A DNA stretch of 64,000 bases from Parachlamydia acanthamoebae (GCF_000875975.1 NZ_BAWW01000005.1:186001-250000); one strand, 5' to 3'. Counted from the first letter of the stretch, positions 1 to 10,077 are shown. Numbers and translations are program-made. The notes: a model not told the origin generated them from the sequence alone.

Positions 1-655
1 TCACACCATGTTTTTTTAGAAAAGCATCTTTGTATTTCTCTCGAGCAGCCATGATAGCTGAAAAATCGATCTCATTAAAGGTTGTTAGCATGGCTGTGGT
101 TTGTTGAGCTTCTACCAATCGATTCGCAATCACTTTGCGTATCTGAGACATTTTACGTCGCGTTTCGCGCCCTTCCATTTTTTTAGGAGGGGGAGCCTCT
201 TCTTCTAGCTGTGGAATTTCTTGTTCACGTGTTTTTCCCACAGGCACAGATTGTGGAAAATCTTTTTGTTCAGGTTTTACCACATCCTCTAAAAACGCCT
301 CTTTTCCATACCGAATGCCCTGTGAAGGCTGTGGAGCTTCTTGCGGTTTGGCTTGAGCTTTTTCTTCGGTTTTTGGAACAGTAGCTTGAGGTTCTGACGC
401 TGAGCCTTGTGTTGCTTTTGCTTCTGTATCTACAAAGCCGACGACCTGACCAATTGTAACTGTCTCTCCTGGTTTGACCTGCAAAGTTAACACTCCAGAT
501 GCTTTAGCATAAAGAACCTGATTGACCTTGTCAGTTTCCAATTCCAAAATTTCATCATCAACTTGAACTGTTGAACCAGACGGTTTGATTAAGGTTCCCA
601 CAGTTGCTTCAGTAATCGATTCTCCCATTGCAGGGACTTTGATTTCCTCTTTCAT
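1..655 (-). CDS. sucB: Dihydrolipoamide succinyltransferase, E2 of 2-oxoglutarate dehydrogenase (C-terminus outside window)
   Basis: E2 core of the 2-oxoglutarate dehydrogenase complex; it transfers the succinyl group from the lipoyl arm to CoA. The visible 218 codons start with MKEEIKVPAMGES, a typical lipoyl domain with the lipoylated lysine in ELETDKVNQ (about residues 40-48). A Pro/Glu/Gln-rich linker (about 85-155) follows, then the start of the catalytic domain (SQIRKVIANRLVEAQ). I see no peripheral subunit-binding domain between linker and catalytic domain, where enterobacterial SucB has one. The gene lies 19 bp downstream of sucA on the same strand, so the two are surely co-transcribed. 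The catalytic His/Asp motif lies outside the window. Identification is firm; the missing binding domain rests on reading by eye. Confidence 0.93.
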   Translation of the reverse strand, partial: MKEEIKVPAMGESITEATVGTLIKPSGSTVQVDDEILELETDKVNQVLYAKASGVLTLQVKPGETVTIGQVVGFVDTEAKATQGSASEPQATVPKTEEKAQAKPQEAPQPSQGIRYGKEAFLEDVVKPEQKDFPQSVPVGKTREQEIPQLEEEAPPPKKMEGRETRRKMSQIRKVIANRLVEAQQTTAMLTTFNEIDFSAIMAAREKYKDAFLKKHGV

Positions 656-674
656 TTTTTTGTGTGCCTTTGTT

Positions 675-3422
675 TTACTTTGCCTTCTTTCCAAAGATGG
701 CTTGGATGATTTCGGCATGTTCTTGTTTATGCAAAGCGTATGATCCAACGGCTGGGGAAGCTTTACAAGCTCTTCCTATATACTCTAATTCGAGAGTTGA
801 GGGAAGAATTTCTCGCAATTTTGGTCGAATAAAGTTCCAAGCTCCCATATTGCGAGGCTCTTCTTGTACCCAAGCACAGCGGCTAAACCCTTCATATTTT
901 TTTATAATCTCTAATAATTTCTTCACGTTGAGGGGATACAGCTGCTCGATGCGTACAATTACCATGTCCTCCACCCCTTGTTTTTTGCGCTCTTCATCGA
1001 GATCGTAGTAAAAGCGTCCACTACAAAACAGAAGCGTTTTCACTTTCTTTGATGCACGAGGATCATCATAGATGTCTTGGAAAGAGCCATTCACAAAATC
1101 TTGGATGGGATTCTGAGCAGCAGGATGGCGTAAGAGCCCCTTTGGAGTAAAAACCACCAGAGGCTTTAAGGAAGCAAGCATCGTTTGCCGACGTAAGAGA
1201 TGGAAGAATTGAGCAGGCGTCGTCGGATTGACAATTTGCATGTTGCAATCCCCCGCGAGGGTCAAAAATCTTTCGATACGTGCAGAGGAATGTTCGGGTC
1301 CTTGACCTTCATAGCCATGTGGTAAAAGCATAACCAAGCCCACTTTCTGGCCCCATTTTTCTTCTGCGGCAGAAATGTATTGATCGATCACAATTTGCGC
1401 ACCATTCGCAAAATCTCCAAATTGTGCCTCCCAAATCACCAAAGCCTTCGGATTTCCAATGCTATACCCATATTCAAAAGCTAAAACAGCATATTCAGAA
1501 AGTGGCGAGTTGTAGATATTAAAGCGACCTTGTTTCTCCTTTAAATGTTGAAGCGGAAAATAGGGCTGATCCGTCTGTTGATCAACCCACATAGCGTGAC
1601 GATGACTGAAAGTTCCTCGGCAAACATCCTGCCCAGAAATTCTGACACTCACACCATCCCATAGCAGAGTACCGTAAGCAAGTGTTTCGGCCATTCCCCA
1701 ATCAACAGACTTTTGACCGATTCCCATCTGACGACGATCTTGAATCAAATTTTCGAGCTTTCGGTGAATATGAAAATCGGGCGGAATTGTGCTGAGCTTT
1801 TCCGTTACTTCTACTAAAGTATCTTGTGGAACACCCGTCGGATAAGTGACAAACAACTCATCTGCATCTTCGGATTTAACTTTCTTGACTTTTTCAGTCG
1901 GTATTTTCGTTTCTTGCAAAGCTTTTTGTAACGACTCTTTAAACTCGTGTTCTAAAGATTCAGCCATTTGTTTTTCTAGAATCCCTTGGTGAATCAAATT
2001 GTCTCGATATAGCTCTCGAATAGGCTTTTTTTGCCGAATCAGTTGGTATTGATACGGCTGAGTATACGCAGGTTCATCAGTTTCATTGTGGCCAAATTTG
2101 CGATAGCAGTTTAAATCAATAAATACATCACATCGATATTTTTGCCTTAACTGCACAGCTAAAAGAGTCGCGTACACACACGCCTCGGGATCTTCCGCAT
2201 TCACATGAAAAACAGGCGCACGAAATGTCCGTGCAATGTCTGTACAATAATGAGTTGAGCGAGAGTCACGCGGCAACGTGGTAAATCCGATTTGATTGTT
2301 AATCACGACATGGATTGTTCCGCCAGTCGAATAGCCTGGCAAATCATACATTTGCATAGTTTCATAACAAACTCCTTGCCCAGAAATAGCTGCATCCCCA
2401 TGTACCAAAATAGGGAGCACTTTTTTCTTTGTTTCATGATCGCTAGCGAGGATTTGACGAGCATAAACTTCCCCTTCCACTACCGCATCGACCGATTCTA
2501 AATGGCTCGGATTGGGGGGCATCTCCACACGCACTTTATGCCCAGTAGCTGTTTGCACATTGGAAGAGAAGCCTTTGTGATATTTAACATCTCCACTCCC
2601 TTCAAAAGAGTCTGGAATATATCCTTCATCAAATTCTGAAAAAATATCGGCATAAGATTTGTCCAAAATATTACTGAGAACATTTAAACGTCCTCGATGA
2701 GCCATACCCAATACAAACTCTTCCACCCCTTCTTGGCTTCCTTTCTCAATAATCGCATCTAGGATTGGAATAAGAGTCTCTCCACCCTCTAAGGAAAATC
2801 TTTTTTGTCCTGTATACTTTGTGTGCAGAAAGAGTTCAAATAATTCCGACTTATTTAAATGCTGCAGAATCAAGCGCTTTTGCTCAAATGTCAGCTCAAT
2901 TTTAAAGCGTGTGGGCTCAATGTGATTTTGCAACCACTTTTCCATGTCAGGATTTTCCAATCCCATGTATTCAATCCCGATGTTTTCGCAGTAAATCTCG
3001 CGTAAGCAGTTAATCAATTCCTGAAGGGTTGCAGAGGCTTCATTCAAAAGTCCACAAGTGGGAAAACGATGAGACAGTTCTTCTGGAGTAAAACCTAAAG
3101 TCTCTAGCTTGAGCTGCCACGGTTCCTCGATCGGAGCTGTAGCGATTGGATTAACTTTAGCCATGTAATGCCCATATGTCCGATAGGCCTCAATTAAGTG
3201 GTAGATGCGCACTCCACCAGCTGCGACTTGATCGATAAGCATCTGATCGATCCCTCTTCTATCTGAGGGAAAGGTTTGAGTCGCTCCCGGTTTGGCCTCT
3301 TCAAACAAATGACGCCAGGAGGAATCCACACTGTGAGGATCTGCTTGAAATTTTGCATACATTTCGTCGATCAAAGCTAAATTAGCAAAGCCTGATTGAA
3401 TTAAAGCATTATAGGACGTCAT
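675..3422 (-). CDS. sucA: 2-oxoglutarate dehydrogenase E1 component
   Basis: Thiamine-diphosphate-dependent E1 subunit that decarboxylates 2-oxoglutarate in the TCA cycle and passes the succinyl group to SucB. Length of about 915 aa is normal for the family. The N-terminus has the usual short E2-binding helix (SGFANLALIDEMYAKF). Family hallmarks follow: GMAHRGRLNVL (about residue 245), HGDAAISGQG (about 350) with the ThDP/Mg motif, FGHNETDEP (about 455), and the C-terminal transketolase-like part with LPHGYEGQGPEHSSAR (about 735). The reading frame runs open to 3449, but AAAGAGG lies about 8 nt before the ATG at 3422, and MTSYNALIQSGF is the expected N-terminus, so I chose 3422. It is first in an operon with sucB and divergent from the lipoprotein gene at 3605. 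Confidence 0.96.
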   Translation of the reverse strand: MTSYNALIQSGFANLALIDEMYAKFQADPHSVDSSWRHLFEEAKPGATQTFPSDRRGIDQMLIDQVAAGGVRIYHLIEAYRTYGHYMAKVNPIATAPIEEPWQLKLETLGFTPEELSHRFPTCGLLNEASATLQELINCLREIYCENIGIEYMGLENPDMEKWLQNHIEPTRFKIELTFEQKRLILQHLNKSELFELFLHTKYTGQKRFSLEGGETLIPILDAIIEKGSQEGVEEFVLGMAHRGRLNVLSNILDKSYADIFSEFDEGYIPDSFEGSGDVKYHKGFSSNVQTATGHKVRVEMPPNPSHLESVDAVVEGEVYARQILASDHETKKKVLPILVHGDAAISGQGVCYETMQMYDLPGYSTGGTIHVVINNQIGFTTLPRDSRSTHYCTDIARTFRAPVFHVNAEDPEACVYATLLAVQLRQKYRCDVFIDLNCYRKFGHNETDEPAYTQPYQYQLIRQKKPIRELYRDNLIHQGILEKQMAESLEHEFKESLQKALQETKIPTEKVKKVKSEDADELFVTYPTGVPQDTLVEVTEKLSTIPPDFHIHRKLENLIQDRRQMGIGQKSVDWGMAETLAYGTLLWDGVSVRISGQDVCRGTFSHRHAMWVDQQTDQPYFPLQHLKEKQGRFNIYNSPLSEYAVLAFEYGYSIGNPKALVIWEAQFGDFANGAQIVIDQYISAAEEKWGQKVGLVMLLPHGYEGQGPEHSSARIERFLTLAGDCNMQIVNPTTPAQFFHLLRRQTMLASLKPLVVFTPKGLLRHPAAQNPIQDFVNGSFQDIYDDPRASKKVKTLLFCSGRFYYDLDEERKKQGVEDMVIVRIEQLYPLNVKKLLEIIKKYEGFSRCAWVQEEPRNMGAWNFIRPKLREILPSTLELEYIGRACKASPAVGSYALHKQEHAEIIQAIFGKKAK

Positions 3423-3604
3423 TTCGAAAACCTCTTTATAGATCACCACTCAAGTTATGTATTAAAAAATGATGGCAGAGAAAAAGGCAATCCTTATCAC
3501 CATTTTTTTGCACATAGCGTTAATTCTTGTTTAACTCAGAAAAAATTTATTTGGAAGAATAACTGCAATGATTAAGATAGATGACTAAATTGTAGGAAAT
3601 ATCT

Positions 3605-4258
3605 ATGACTTCGCGATTGATTTTCATTCTGTTATGCTTTTTTCTGTGGGGATGCAATACGCCCCCACCTTCCGACCCGCGACAAACCCAAGAAATTGGG
3701 GGGAGAGAAGATGGAAACCCACCGACCCGCTTTCCTGTTTACCAAGCCAAAGTCCCCTTGTCATGGATTCGAAAAGATGCGCTCCACACTCAATCTCTTC
3801 AAGATAGTACTTTACCCATTTGCGAGTTTTTTATTCGAGAGGAACAAAATGAAGTGCGTGTTACGGTGCATAATTTTCCGAATGCATCACTAGAAAGCCG
3901 AGTTCCACCTTTGGCTCAAATTTCTCGCTGGAAAAAACAATTTGAGCAGTTAAATCCTTTGCATCAACATACGCAACCTCAATCATGGGGAGGATTCGTC
4001 GGCCTTTATTTCGAAGGAAGCGGACAGATAAAAGGAGAACAGGTCAAAATGCTTGGCTGGTGTATGCAATTGGCTCGAGACCATTTTTTAAATGTTCAAC
4101 AAAAATTGTTGATTTCTCCTGATCCCTACTTCAAGCAGGCTTTGGCTGACTACACGATTAAGGCTTTAGGACCTAAGGAATTCGTTGAGCAACATCAAAC
4201 TGAAATCGAAGCATTTGCAAATAGTTTTGAACTCATTAAAGAGCTACCTAGACAATGA
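3605..4258 (+). CDS. Predicted lipoprotein upstream of a ResB-like gene
   Basis: A 217-aa protein with a lipoprotein signal: a positive start (MTSR), a hydrophobic stretch (LIFILLCFFLW) and lipobox LWGC with the lipidated cysteine at residue 17. The mature part is soluble, rich in Gln and Pro, and shows no family I can name. Its stop overlaps the start of the ResB-like gene by 4 nt (ATGA at 4255-4258), so the two are translated together and probably work together at the outer face of the inner membrane. A role in cytochrome c maturation or envelope redox chemistry is inferred from that neighbour only. Confidence 0.8.
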   Translation: MTSRLIFILLCFFLWGCNTPPPSDPRQTQEIGGREDGNPPTRFPVYQAKVPLSWIRKDALHTQSLQDSTLPICEFFIREEQNEVRVTVHNFPNASLESRVPPLAQISRWKKQFEQLNPLHQHTQPQSWGGFVGLYFEGSGQIKGEQVKMLGWCMQLARDHFLNVQQKLLISPDPYFKQALADYTIKALGPKEFVEQHQTEIEAFANSFELIKELPRQ

Positions 4259-6888
4259 AGAAATTGATCAAAACCTTTTACCGATTTTTAGGAAGCATTC
4301 AATTTGCTGTCACTTTGATTGCCATCTCTGCTTGTTTCATCGTGGCAGGAACTTGGATTGAATCCCTAACAGATTCTCACCGTTCTGCGGCGCAATTTGT
4401 TTACCAAAATCCGGTCTTTAAATTTTTGCTGATCGCTTTTTTTATCAATATTCTTGTTTCTGCCCTTAATCGCTGGCCATTTAAATGGAAGCATATTCCT
4501 TTTTTAATTACGCACGTAGGCTTGTTAATGATTATAGCAGGTGTGTTTATCAAAAATATGTATGGGGTCCAAGGTTCACTCGAAATTGTCGAAGGCAGCG
4601 GTAGCCACTCCTTTTTCTCTCTTGACAATCCGATTGTTCATTTAGAAAAAAAAGACTCCCCTCTGACAGAAAACTATGCACTTAGATCATCCCCCTTAGG
4701 AAATCTCACTCTTCATGCTCCTGAATCAAAAGCATTTCCAGAAATCTCAGTTGAGCTTTTAAGCTATGCCCCTCATTCGGTTGAAAAAGCCCATACATGG
4801 ATCGATCAAAGCCAAGGCAGAATAGCGGGTTTGAAACCCTTTCCCATTTATCTTTGGGAAGGCAAAGATTCACCCCTTCCTTATAGTTCACAGGTTAAAT
4901 TGCATCACCCGCGCTCTTTCCCATGGCGGATTTATGCATTCCGTACTCCATACGTTGAAGAACTGGCAAAAGAGCTTTTTCTTCATATGACCGAGGTAGC
5001 AATCAGTGACACGACAAATGATCAGCTGCTATGCCATATGCCCTTAAAAACAGCTCTTGAAATACCCATGACTTGGAAAAATGGGAAGGCAACCCTTTCT
5101 TTAGACTTTAATTTTTCAACTCTTGCAGGATTTCAAAATCCCCATATTCTGTTAGAAGGAAAGCACAATAAAAACTTCAAAATTAAAACACAACTTACCG
5201 GTGATCAAGCTATTTTTAATCAAAATGAGCTTGTCACACAAATGGGTAAGGCCCCTGTATCTCTGGATTTAGTTTGTTCTCCCAGTTTAGCTTTCATAGA
5301 AAATGAGGAAGGAGATGTTTATTTACTTGCATTTGATTCAAATGGTGAAGTTCATTCGCAATTTTTTAAAAATGGGGCTTTAGACAAAGTTGTCATTTAT
5401 GACCAAGGATTTGGAGGCTATTTTGCGACAGCAACAATTCCTTTTTCAAACCTACCCAATACACGAAAAGAAAAAGAAGCGGCTCGCCTGCAGGGCTTAG
5501 CTATGCAATTGCGACAAATGCTTAAAAGCGCCTCTCTTTTACCACCACCCGTTCAATTGCTCTCGAAGACATGCCAAAAGGTTCAGAAAGATTTTGTCTC
5601 CTCCTTTTTACTCTTTTTGCATGAGTGGGATAAACAAGGAGGCTGGGTGTTGTCGTCTTCAGACAATTTGCCAGACAAACTGAATGCTTTGCTAACATCT
5701 TTGGACTGGAGTACTCTCTCTCCGATTGATCTTAAAGCTTGTCACTGGATCGCTCTACTTTCCCAAGAAATCGAATCCAAGCTTTGGGCTGGAGAAGATC
5801 TGTCTATTTATTTAAAGGAAAAGGGATGGCCCTATCCAGTCCCTAAATTAGTAGAAAAACAATTTCCTGCTTTTATGACCGATTTCACCCAACAGATTTA
5901 TGCACTTTCGACAGATCTTCCTGCGATTGATACGCAAAATTTATCCAAGCCCCTTCCAGATGCAGCTTTATTATCTGCCTATTTCAGAATTTACTCTCTT
6001 CATCTCAGTCATTTGCAAAATGTTCAGAATCAAGAATCTCTTGCCGATATTTGTCAAAGTTACTTTGCCTCTCAATTTTTAGAATCCCTATTACAAGAAC
6101 GATTAGAAGCTTCTAATCAACCAAATTTTTCTGAACTCATTACAAATCTTGCGGAAGATGATCAAGAATGGTTAACTTTGCAAAAATCTTGTCAAACTCT
6201 TGTTCCTTTCTTTTTTAAGCGGGGGAATGAAGATCAGCTAACAAAAGAAGAGATCCTCCAATTAATTGCTCTTACATTGCCTCTGCCTGTTTGTGAAACG
6301 ACCTATTCAAGTGAGAAAATGCAGATGGATCTGGAAACCTCTTCTCCTGTCACGATCGAATGTCCTTTGACATATAGCTATCAAGCTTTGCCTTCCTTAG
6401 AAAAATTGGAAGCCAATATTCCGATTATTAAACTACTCGTCAAAGATGGCAAAATGGAAGAAACACAAGTTATGTCTTTCAAGCCACATGGGACACATTT
6501 GCGGCAACCGGTTTTGGGGGGTGACTATGTGATTTCTTTCGAGACTAATAAAGAGGAAATCCCTTATCACTTGCGTTTGAAAAACGCCCGACAAATTCAA
6601 TATGCCCAGTCTTCCCAAACCTACAGTTTTGAGAGCGACCTTTTAATTTTGGACCAAAAAAGAGGATCACAAGTTGAAACAACTTTAAGTATGAATCGAG
6701 TTTATGAGACTTGGGACGGATATCGCTTTTACTTAGCAAATATGACTCCCGCTACAGAGAATTCAGCTAAGCGCGTACAAATTGTCGTTAATTATGACCC
6801 CGCTAAGTATATTTTAACTTATCCTGGTGCAATCATCCTTTCTATGGGAATTCTTCTCCTCTTTTGGTCTCCTTACCGAAAGAAATAA
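4255..6888 (+). CDS. ResB-like cytochrome c biogenesis protein with enlarged periplasmic loop
   Basis: An 877-aa membrane protein with the ResB/CcsB topology: three N-terminal membrane segments (about residues 14-38, 57-72 and 82-101), a very large periplasmic loop, and one C-terminal segment (about 850-870). The family's recognisable stretch after the third segment, HVGLLMIIAGVFIKNMYG followed by QGSLEIVEG, is present. ResB with ResC/CcsA delivers haem to apocytochrome c in system II maturation. No CcsA gene is in the window. The loop of about 745 residues looks several hundred residues longer than I would expect, with an alpha-helical insert around 400-690 that I cannot assign. It overlaps the lipoprotein gene by 4 nt. 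Membership of the ResB family is fairly safe; the exact role is not. Confidence 0.8.
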   Translation: MKKLIKTFYRFLGSIQFAVTLIAISACFIVAGTWIESLTDSHRSAAQFVYQNPVFKFLLIAFFINILVSALNRWPFKWKHIPFLITHVGLLMIIAGVFIKNMYGVQGSLEIVEGSGSHSFFSLDNPIVHLEKKDSPLTENYALRSSPLGNLTLHAPESKAFPEISVELLSYAPHSVEKAHTWIDQSQGRIAGLKPFPIYLWEGKDSPLPYSSQVKLHHPRSFPWRIYAFRTPYVEELAKELFLHMTEVAISDTTNDQLLCHMPLKTALEIPMTWKNGKATLSLDFNFSTLAGFQNPHILLEGKHNKNFKIKTQLTGDQAIFNQNELVTQMGKAPVSLDLVCSPSLAFIENEEGDVYLLAFDSNGEVHSQFFKNGALDKVVIYDQGFGGYFATATIPFSNLPNTRKEKEAARLQGLAMQLRQMLKSASLLPPPVQLLSKTCQKVQKDFVSSFLLFLHEWDKQGGWVLSSSDNLPDKLNALLTSLDWSTLSPIDLKACHWIALLSQEIESKLWAGEDLSIYLKEKGWPYPVPKLVEKQFPAFMTDFTQQIYALSTDLPAIDTQNLSKPLPDAALLSAYFRIYSLHLSHLQNVQNQESLADICQSYFASQFLESLLQERLEASNQPNFSELITNLAEDDQEWLTLQKSCQTLVPFFFKRGNEDQLTKEEILQLIALTLPLPVCETTYSSEKMQMDLETSSPVTIECPLTYSYQALPSLEKLEANIPIIKLLVKDGKMEETQVMSFKPHGTHLRQPVLGGDYVISFETNKEEIPYHLRLKNARQIQYAQSSQTYSFESDLLILDQKRGSQVETTLSMNRVYETWDGYRFYLANMTPATENSAKRVQIVVNYDPAKYILTYPGAIILSMGILLLFWSPYRKK

Positions 6889-6967
6889 TTAAAATATTAG
6901 TTTAACTTAATATTGAAATTAATACATTTTTAGTATAAAATAAAAGAAAGCTTTATTAGAGGGCACA

Positions 6968-7705
6968 ATGACTAAACATCCCCCTGATAAATTATTTTAT
7001 CAAAAACTTGAAGTCCATATTCACCCTTCTAAAACAAATTCATCTTCATTTGTTTCGAAATTATTTTCTAAACTCAAACGTAAAATTTTTAGTGAGCCAA
7101 ATCAAAATCCCTTACAAGGAAGAATTCAAGAGCTGCATTGGAATAGCACGCAAATTCGAGAAGAATTGGAAAAGATCAAGGCAGGGGTAGATTTAGATTT
7201 ACAGCCACTTGTTTTTGAAGTGATTGATCCAATGCTTCGCAGTATTCAGCAACTGCACCATATCACACAAAATGCCTCTCTTCCTGCTGTTCATGAAAAA
7301 ACTGTACAACGGTATATGAAGTGGATCGAGCAAGCAAAACTATGGGTTCAGCTATACACGAAAGCAAAAGATAAAGAGGAAGTTTTAAAAGCGGTCATCG
7401 ATCACATCGTTTTAGCGTCCAATCAAATTATCGAACGCGATCTTCAAATTTTAAATGAATACAAAATACAGGCTATTGAATTTTTGGATGGCAATCCCGA
7501 GAAAAAAGAGACTTTACGAAAAAATTTATATGATCAAATGGCACCATTTTTAGACAATCTTGATCAACTTAAGCGTATCAATTGTCCCGAATTTCAAGAT
7601 TTAAAGGCTGTCAGTTCTTGGAAAGCTAAAATTGACAGTCTAAGGCAGGAAAATTTCAATAATGCCTTACATGCTATTGATACTTTCATTGAGGATCATC
7701 GTTAG
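6968..7705 (+). CDS. Hypothetical alpha-helical cytoplasmic protein
   Basis: A 245-aa protein with no signal peptide or membrane segment. Almost the whole length reads as amphipathic helix, with heptad-like spacing around residues 50-75 and 95-240. GAGGG lies about 5 nt before the ATG (6959-6967), which supports the start. I recognise no family. Its last 20 nt overlap the 3' end of uvrC, which converges from the other strand, so there is no room for a separate terminator between the two. No function can be given. Confidence 0.75.
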   Translation: MTKHPPDKLFYQKLEVHIHPSKTNSSSFVSKLFSKLKRKIFSEPNQNPLQGRIQELHWNSTQIREELEKIKAGVDLDLQPLVFEVIDPMLRSIQQLHHITQNASLPAVHEKTVQRYMKWIEQAKLWVQLYTKAKDKEEVLKAVIDHIVLASNQIIERDLQILNEYKIQAIEFLDGNPEKKETLRKNLYDQMAPFLDNLDQLKRINCPEFQDLKAVSSWKAKIDSLRQENFNNALHAIDTFIEDHR

Positions 7706-9530
7706 CCTTAACGGCGAAAAATTGGCGTAGTTGCACAATATTCCCTTCACTGATTCCTTTCATTTTTTTGAGCTCTTCATCGGAAGCTTCTTTTATTTTT
7801 TTTATGCTGCCAAAATGCTTCAAAAGAGCCTTCTTTTTGGCAGGTCCTATTCCTGGCACATCATCGAGAATACTTTTAATGGTTCGCTTTTGCATACGCT
7901 TACGATGAAACTTAATGACGAATCTGTGGGCTTCATCTCGTATCTGTTGCAAAATAAAGAGAATGGGAGAGGTCACTTTTAGAATTAAAGGATCTTTCAC
8001 ATTTGGTAAGAAAACCTGCTCTAGCGTTAATCCTCGGTCGTGGCGCCCCTGCTCTTTCGCAATGCCTATCACATTCACAGAAATGATATCCAATTCGGCC
8101 AAGACTTTAAGGGCAATATTGAGATGCCCCTTCCCCCCATCAATGATCAATAAATCAGGCAAATCATTTTCATCTTTAGCTTTTCCATACCGACGGGTGA
8201 GCACTTCCCGCATAGCCCCATAGTCATCGGAAGGACCGGCTTGCTTGAGTGTATAAGTCCGATAATTTCTTGTGTCTTTTTTACCATCGGTAAAGACAAT
8301 GACTGAAGACACGTGCTCGGTACCAGCAATGTGCGAATTATCAATGCATTCAATTCTTTTTGGATAATTGGTTAAATGAAACTGCTCTTGTATGGCTAAT
8401 AAAATATTTTCACGCAGCGTTTGCTCATTCTTTTCTTTCTTAAAAGAGGCTTCGGCATTCGCTTGAGCCATGTCAATTAAAACACTTTTTCCCCCTCTTT
8501 TAGGAGCATACACTTGAACTTTTCTGGCGCGATTTTCAGATAAAAGTTCGGTGAGAGCAACTTCATCCTCTATTTCTATAGGAAGCAATATTTCATGAGG
8601 TAAAAAATCTCGATTTTGGTAGTGCTGCAAGACAAAAGAAGTCAATAATTCGGCATCATCGTCCGCTATTTTTGTGAAATTGAAACTTTGGGAGGAGGTC
8701 AACCTTCCCTCTCTAAACAACAACTGACAAAGCATCACGTCTTCACCCTGTCGATAAATACCTAAAGCATCGGCGTCTTTACCTGACACACTATCCACAT
8801 ACTGAGGTTCGATCGTTTTTTCAATATAACGTATGGTATCTAACGATTTACCAGCTTTTTCAAATTCCAAATTCTCCGCATAAGTTTCCATTTCCTGATA
8901 CATTTCTTGTAGAATTTCTTTATTTTGCCCGCGCAAAAACTTGATCGTCCGGTCCACTTGTATCTGATACTCTTCTTTTGTGCATTTTTGTACGCACGGA
9001 GCAATACACCGTTTCATGTCATAAAGAATACAGGGACGTGTTCTGCGCGCAAATTCCGCGTCTGAGCATTGACGGAGAGGAAAAAGGCGATGGAGAAGAT
9101 CCAGGGTACGCCGTGCAGCCCCAGCGTGCGTATAGGGACCAAAATAAACACCATCTGCTTTTGGTTTACCACGGTAACGCTCCAGACTAAGCATGGGCCA
9201 AGGATTTTTCACATTAATCTTTAAAGCGACATAACTTTTATCATCTTTTAGTAGGGCGTTATATTTCGGTTTGTGCTTTTTGATTAGATGGCTTTCTAAC
9301 AACAAAGCCTCTTTTTCAGAGGTAACGCTAATCGTTTCAATGGATTCTATTTGGGGAACAAGGAAAGGAATCATTTCGCGGCCGTCACCGCTTGTCATAA
9401 AGTATTGTCGAATGCGGGTGCGGAGATTTTTGGCTTTGCCGACATATAAAATCATCCCGGTGCGATTTTTCATTAAATACACACCAGGATGATTTGGATA
9501 AAGAGAGAGAGTTTTAGGATCAAAAGGCAT
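7686..9530 (-). CDS. uvrC: UvrABC system protein C (excinuclease subunit)
   Basis: UvrC makes both incisions around a lesion in nucleotide excision repair, working with UvrA and UvrB. The 614-aa product has the full domain order: GIY-YIG nuclease (HPGVYLMKN...YVGKAKNLRTR, residues 14-45), a cysteine-rich part (CILYDMKRCIAPC, about 165-180), a UVR motif for UvrB binding (about 203-238), the RNase-H-like nuclease with IDNSHIAGTEH (about 392), and a C-terminal helix-hairpin-helix pair (VPGIGPAKKKALLKHFG, about 560). Length and motifs are normal. The 3' end overlaps the convergent hypothetical gene by 20 nt. It probably shares a transcript with the charged protein gene just upstream. Confidence 0.97.
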   Translation of the reverse strand: MPFDPKTLSLYPNHPGVYLMKNRTGMILYVGKAKNLRTRIRQYFMTSGDGREMIPFLVPQIESIETISVTSEKEALLLESHLIKKHKPKYNALLKDDKSYVALKINVKNPWPMLSLERYRGKPKADGVYFGPYTHAGAARRTLDLLHRLFPLRQCSDAEFARRTRPCILYDMKRCIAPCVQKCTKEEYQIQVDRTIKFLRGQNKEILQEMYQEMETYAENLEFEKAGKSLDTIRYIEKTIEPQYVDSVSGKDADALGIYRQGEDVMLCQLLFREGRLTSSQSFNFTKIADDDAELLTSFVLQHYQNRDFLPHEILLPIEIEDEVALTELLSENRARKVQVYAPKRGGKSVLIDMAQANAEASFKKEKNEQTLRENILLAIQEQFHLTNYPKRIECIDNSHIAGTEHVSSVIVFTDGKKDTRNYRTYTLKQAGPSDDYGAMREVLTRRYGKAKDENDLPDLLIIDGGKGHLNIALKVLAELDIISVNVIGIAKEQGRHDRGLTLEQVFLPNVKDPLILKVTSPILFILQQIRDEAHRFVIKFHRKRMQKRTIKSILDDVPGIGPAKKKALLKHFGSIKKIKEASDEELKKMKGISEGNIVQLRQFFAVKANDDPQ

Positions 9531-9531
9531 A

Positions 9532-10014
9532 TCAGGCTTGCGGATTTATACGATTTGCGTCGATTTGTTTAGTTTTATCCATTAAATTTTGAGAGTGTTC
9601 CCCATGTTTATGGGTTTTCTTTAATTGTTTTTTGAACTCTTGCTTTTTAGCTTCTCGTTGCTCACGCAAATGTTTTTCGTTGCGAATTTCGAGTGTAAGC
9701 TCTTCTTCCGTTTCTAGATTTTTTTTTGTATCTTTAGTCAGGTATTTGGAAAAGATTGCATTAGTCTTTGCTTTATTGCGTTCAAGCTGCGTCGATTTGC
9801 TCTGATTTTCTAGTTGTTCCTCAACATTTTGAGCAGGTTGATCTATTTCACAATCTTCATTTTTGCTATCTTCTCTAGATAGTCCAATTTCTGCCTCAGA
9901 GAATTCTTCTACTGGTTCTTTTTGCTCATCTTGCGATTTATAAAGAGAGCTGTCTTGATTGTAAAATTGCCGAAGAGAATCTCCTCCAGCAGGAGAATTT
10001 AAATTCGTATTCAC
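9532..10014 (-). CDS. Hypothetical highly charged protein upstream of uvrC
   Basis: About 160 aa, extremely rich in Glu, Lys, Gln and Asn, with no hydrophobic segment. The C-terminal half (about residues 95-140) reads as a long charged helix or coiled coil (KNLETEEELTLEIRNEKHLR). The frame is open from a GTG at 10029, but AAGGAG sits 6-7 nt before a second GTG at 10014, so I prefer 10014 as the start. The gene ends one base before the uvrC start, so uvrC is probably translationally coupled to it. No family recognised. It could be a disordered or secreted protein; nothing in the sequence decides this. Confidence 0.65.
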   Translation of the reverse strand: MNTNLNSPAGGDSLRQFYNQDSSLYKSQDEQKEPVEEFSEAEIGLSREDSKNEDCEIDQPAQNVEEQLENQSKSTQLERNKAKTNAIFSKYLTKDTKKNLETEEELTLEIRNEKHLREQREAKKQEFKKQLKKTHKHGEHSQNLMDKTKQIDANRINPQA

Positions 10015-10077
10015 GTTTTTCTCCTTCACTCCAAGTTTTCACTTGCAACACTATTATTATACTAAATAATTCAATAG

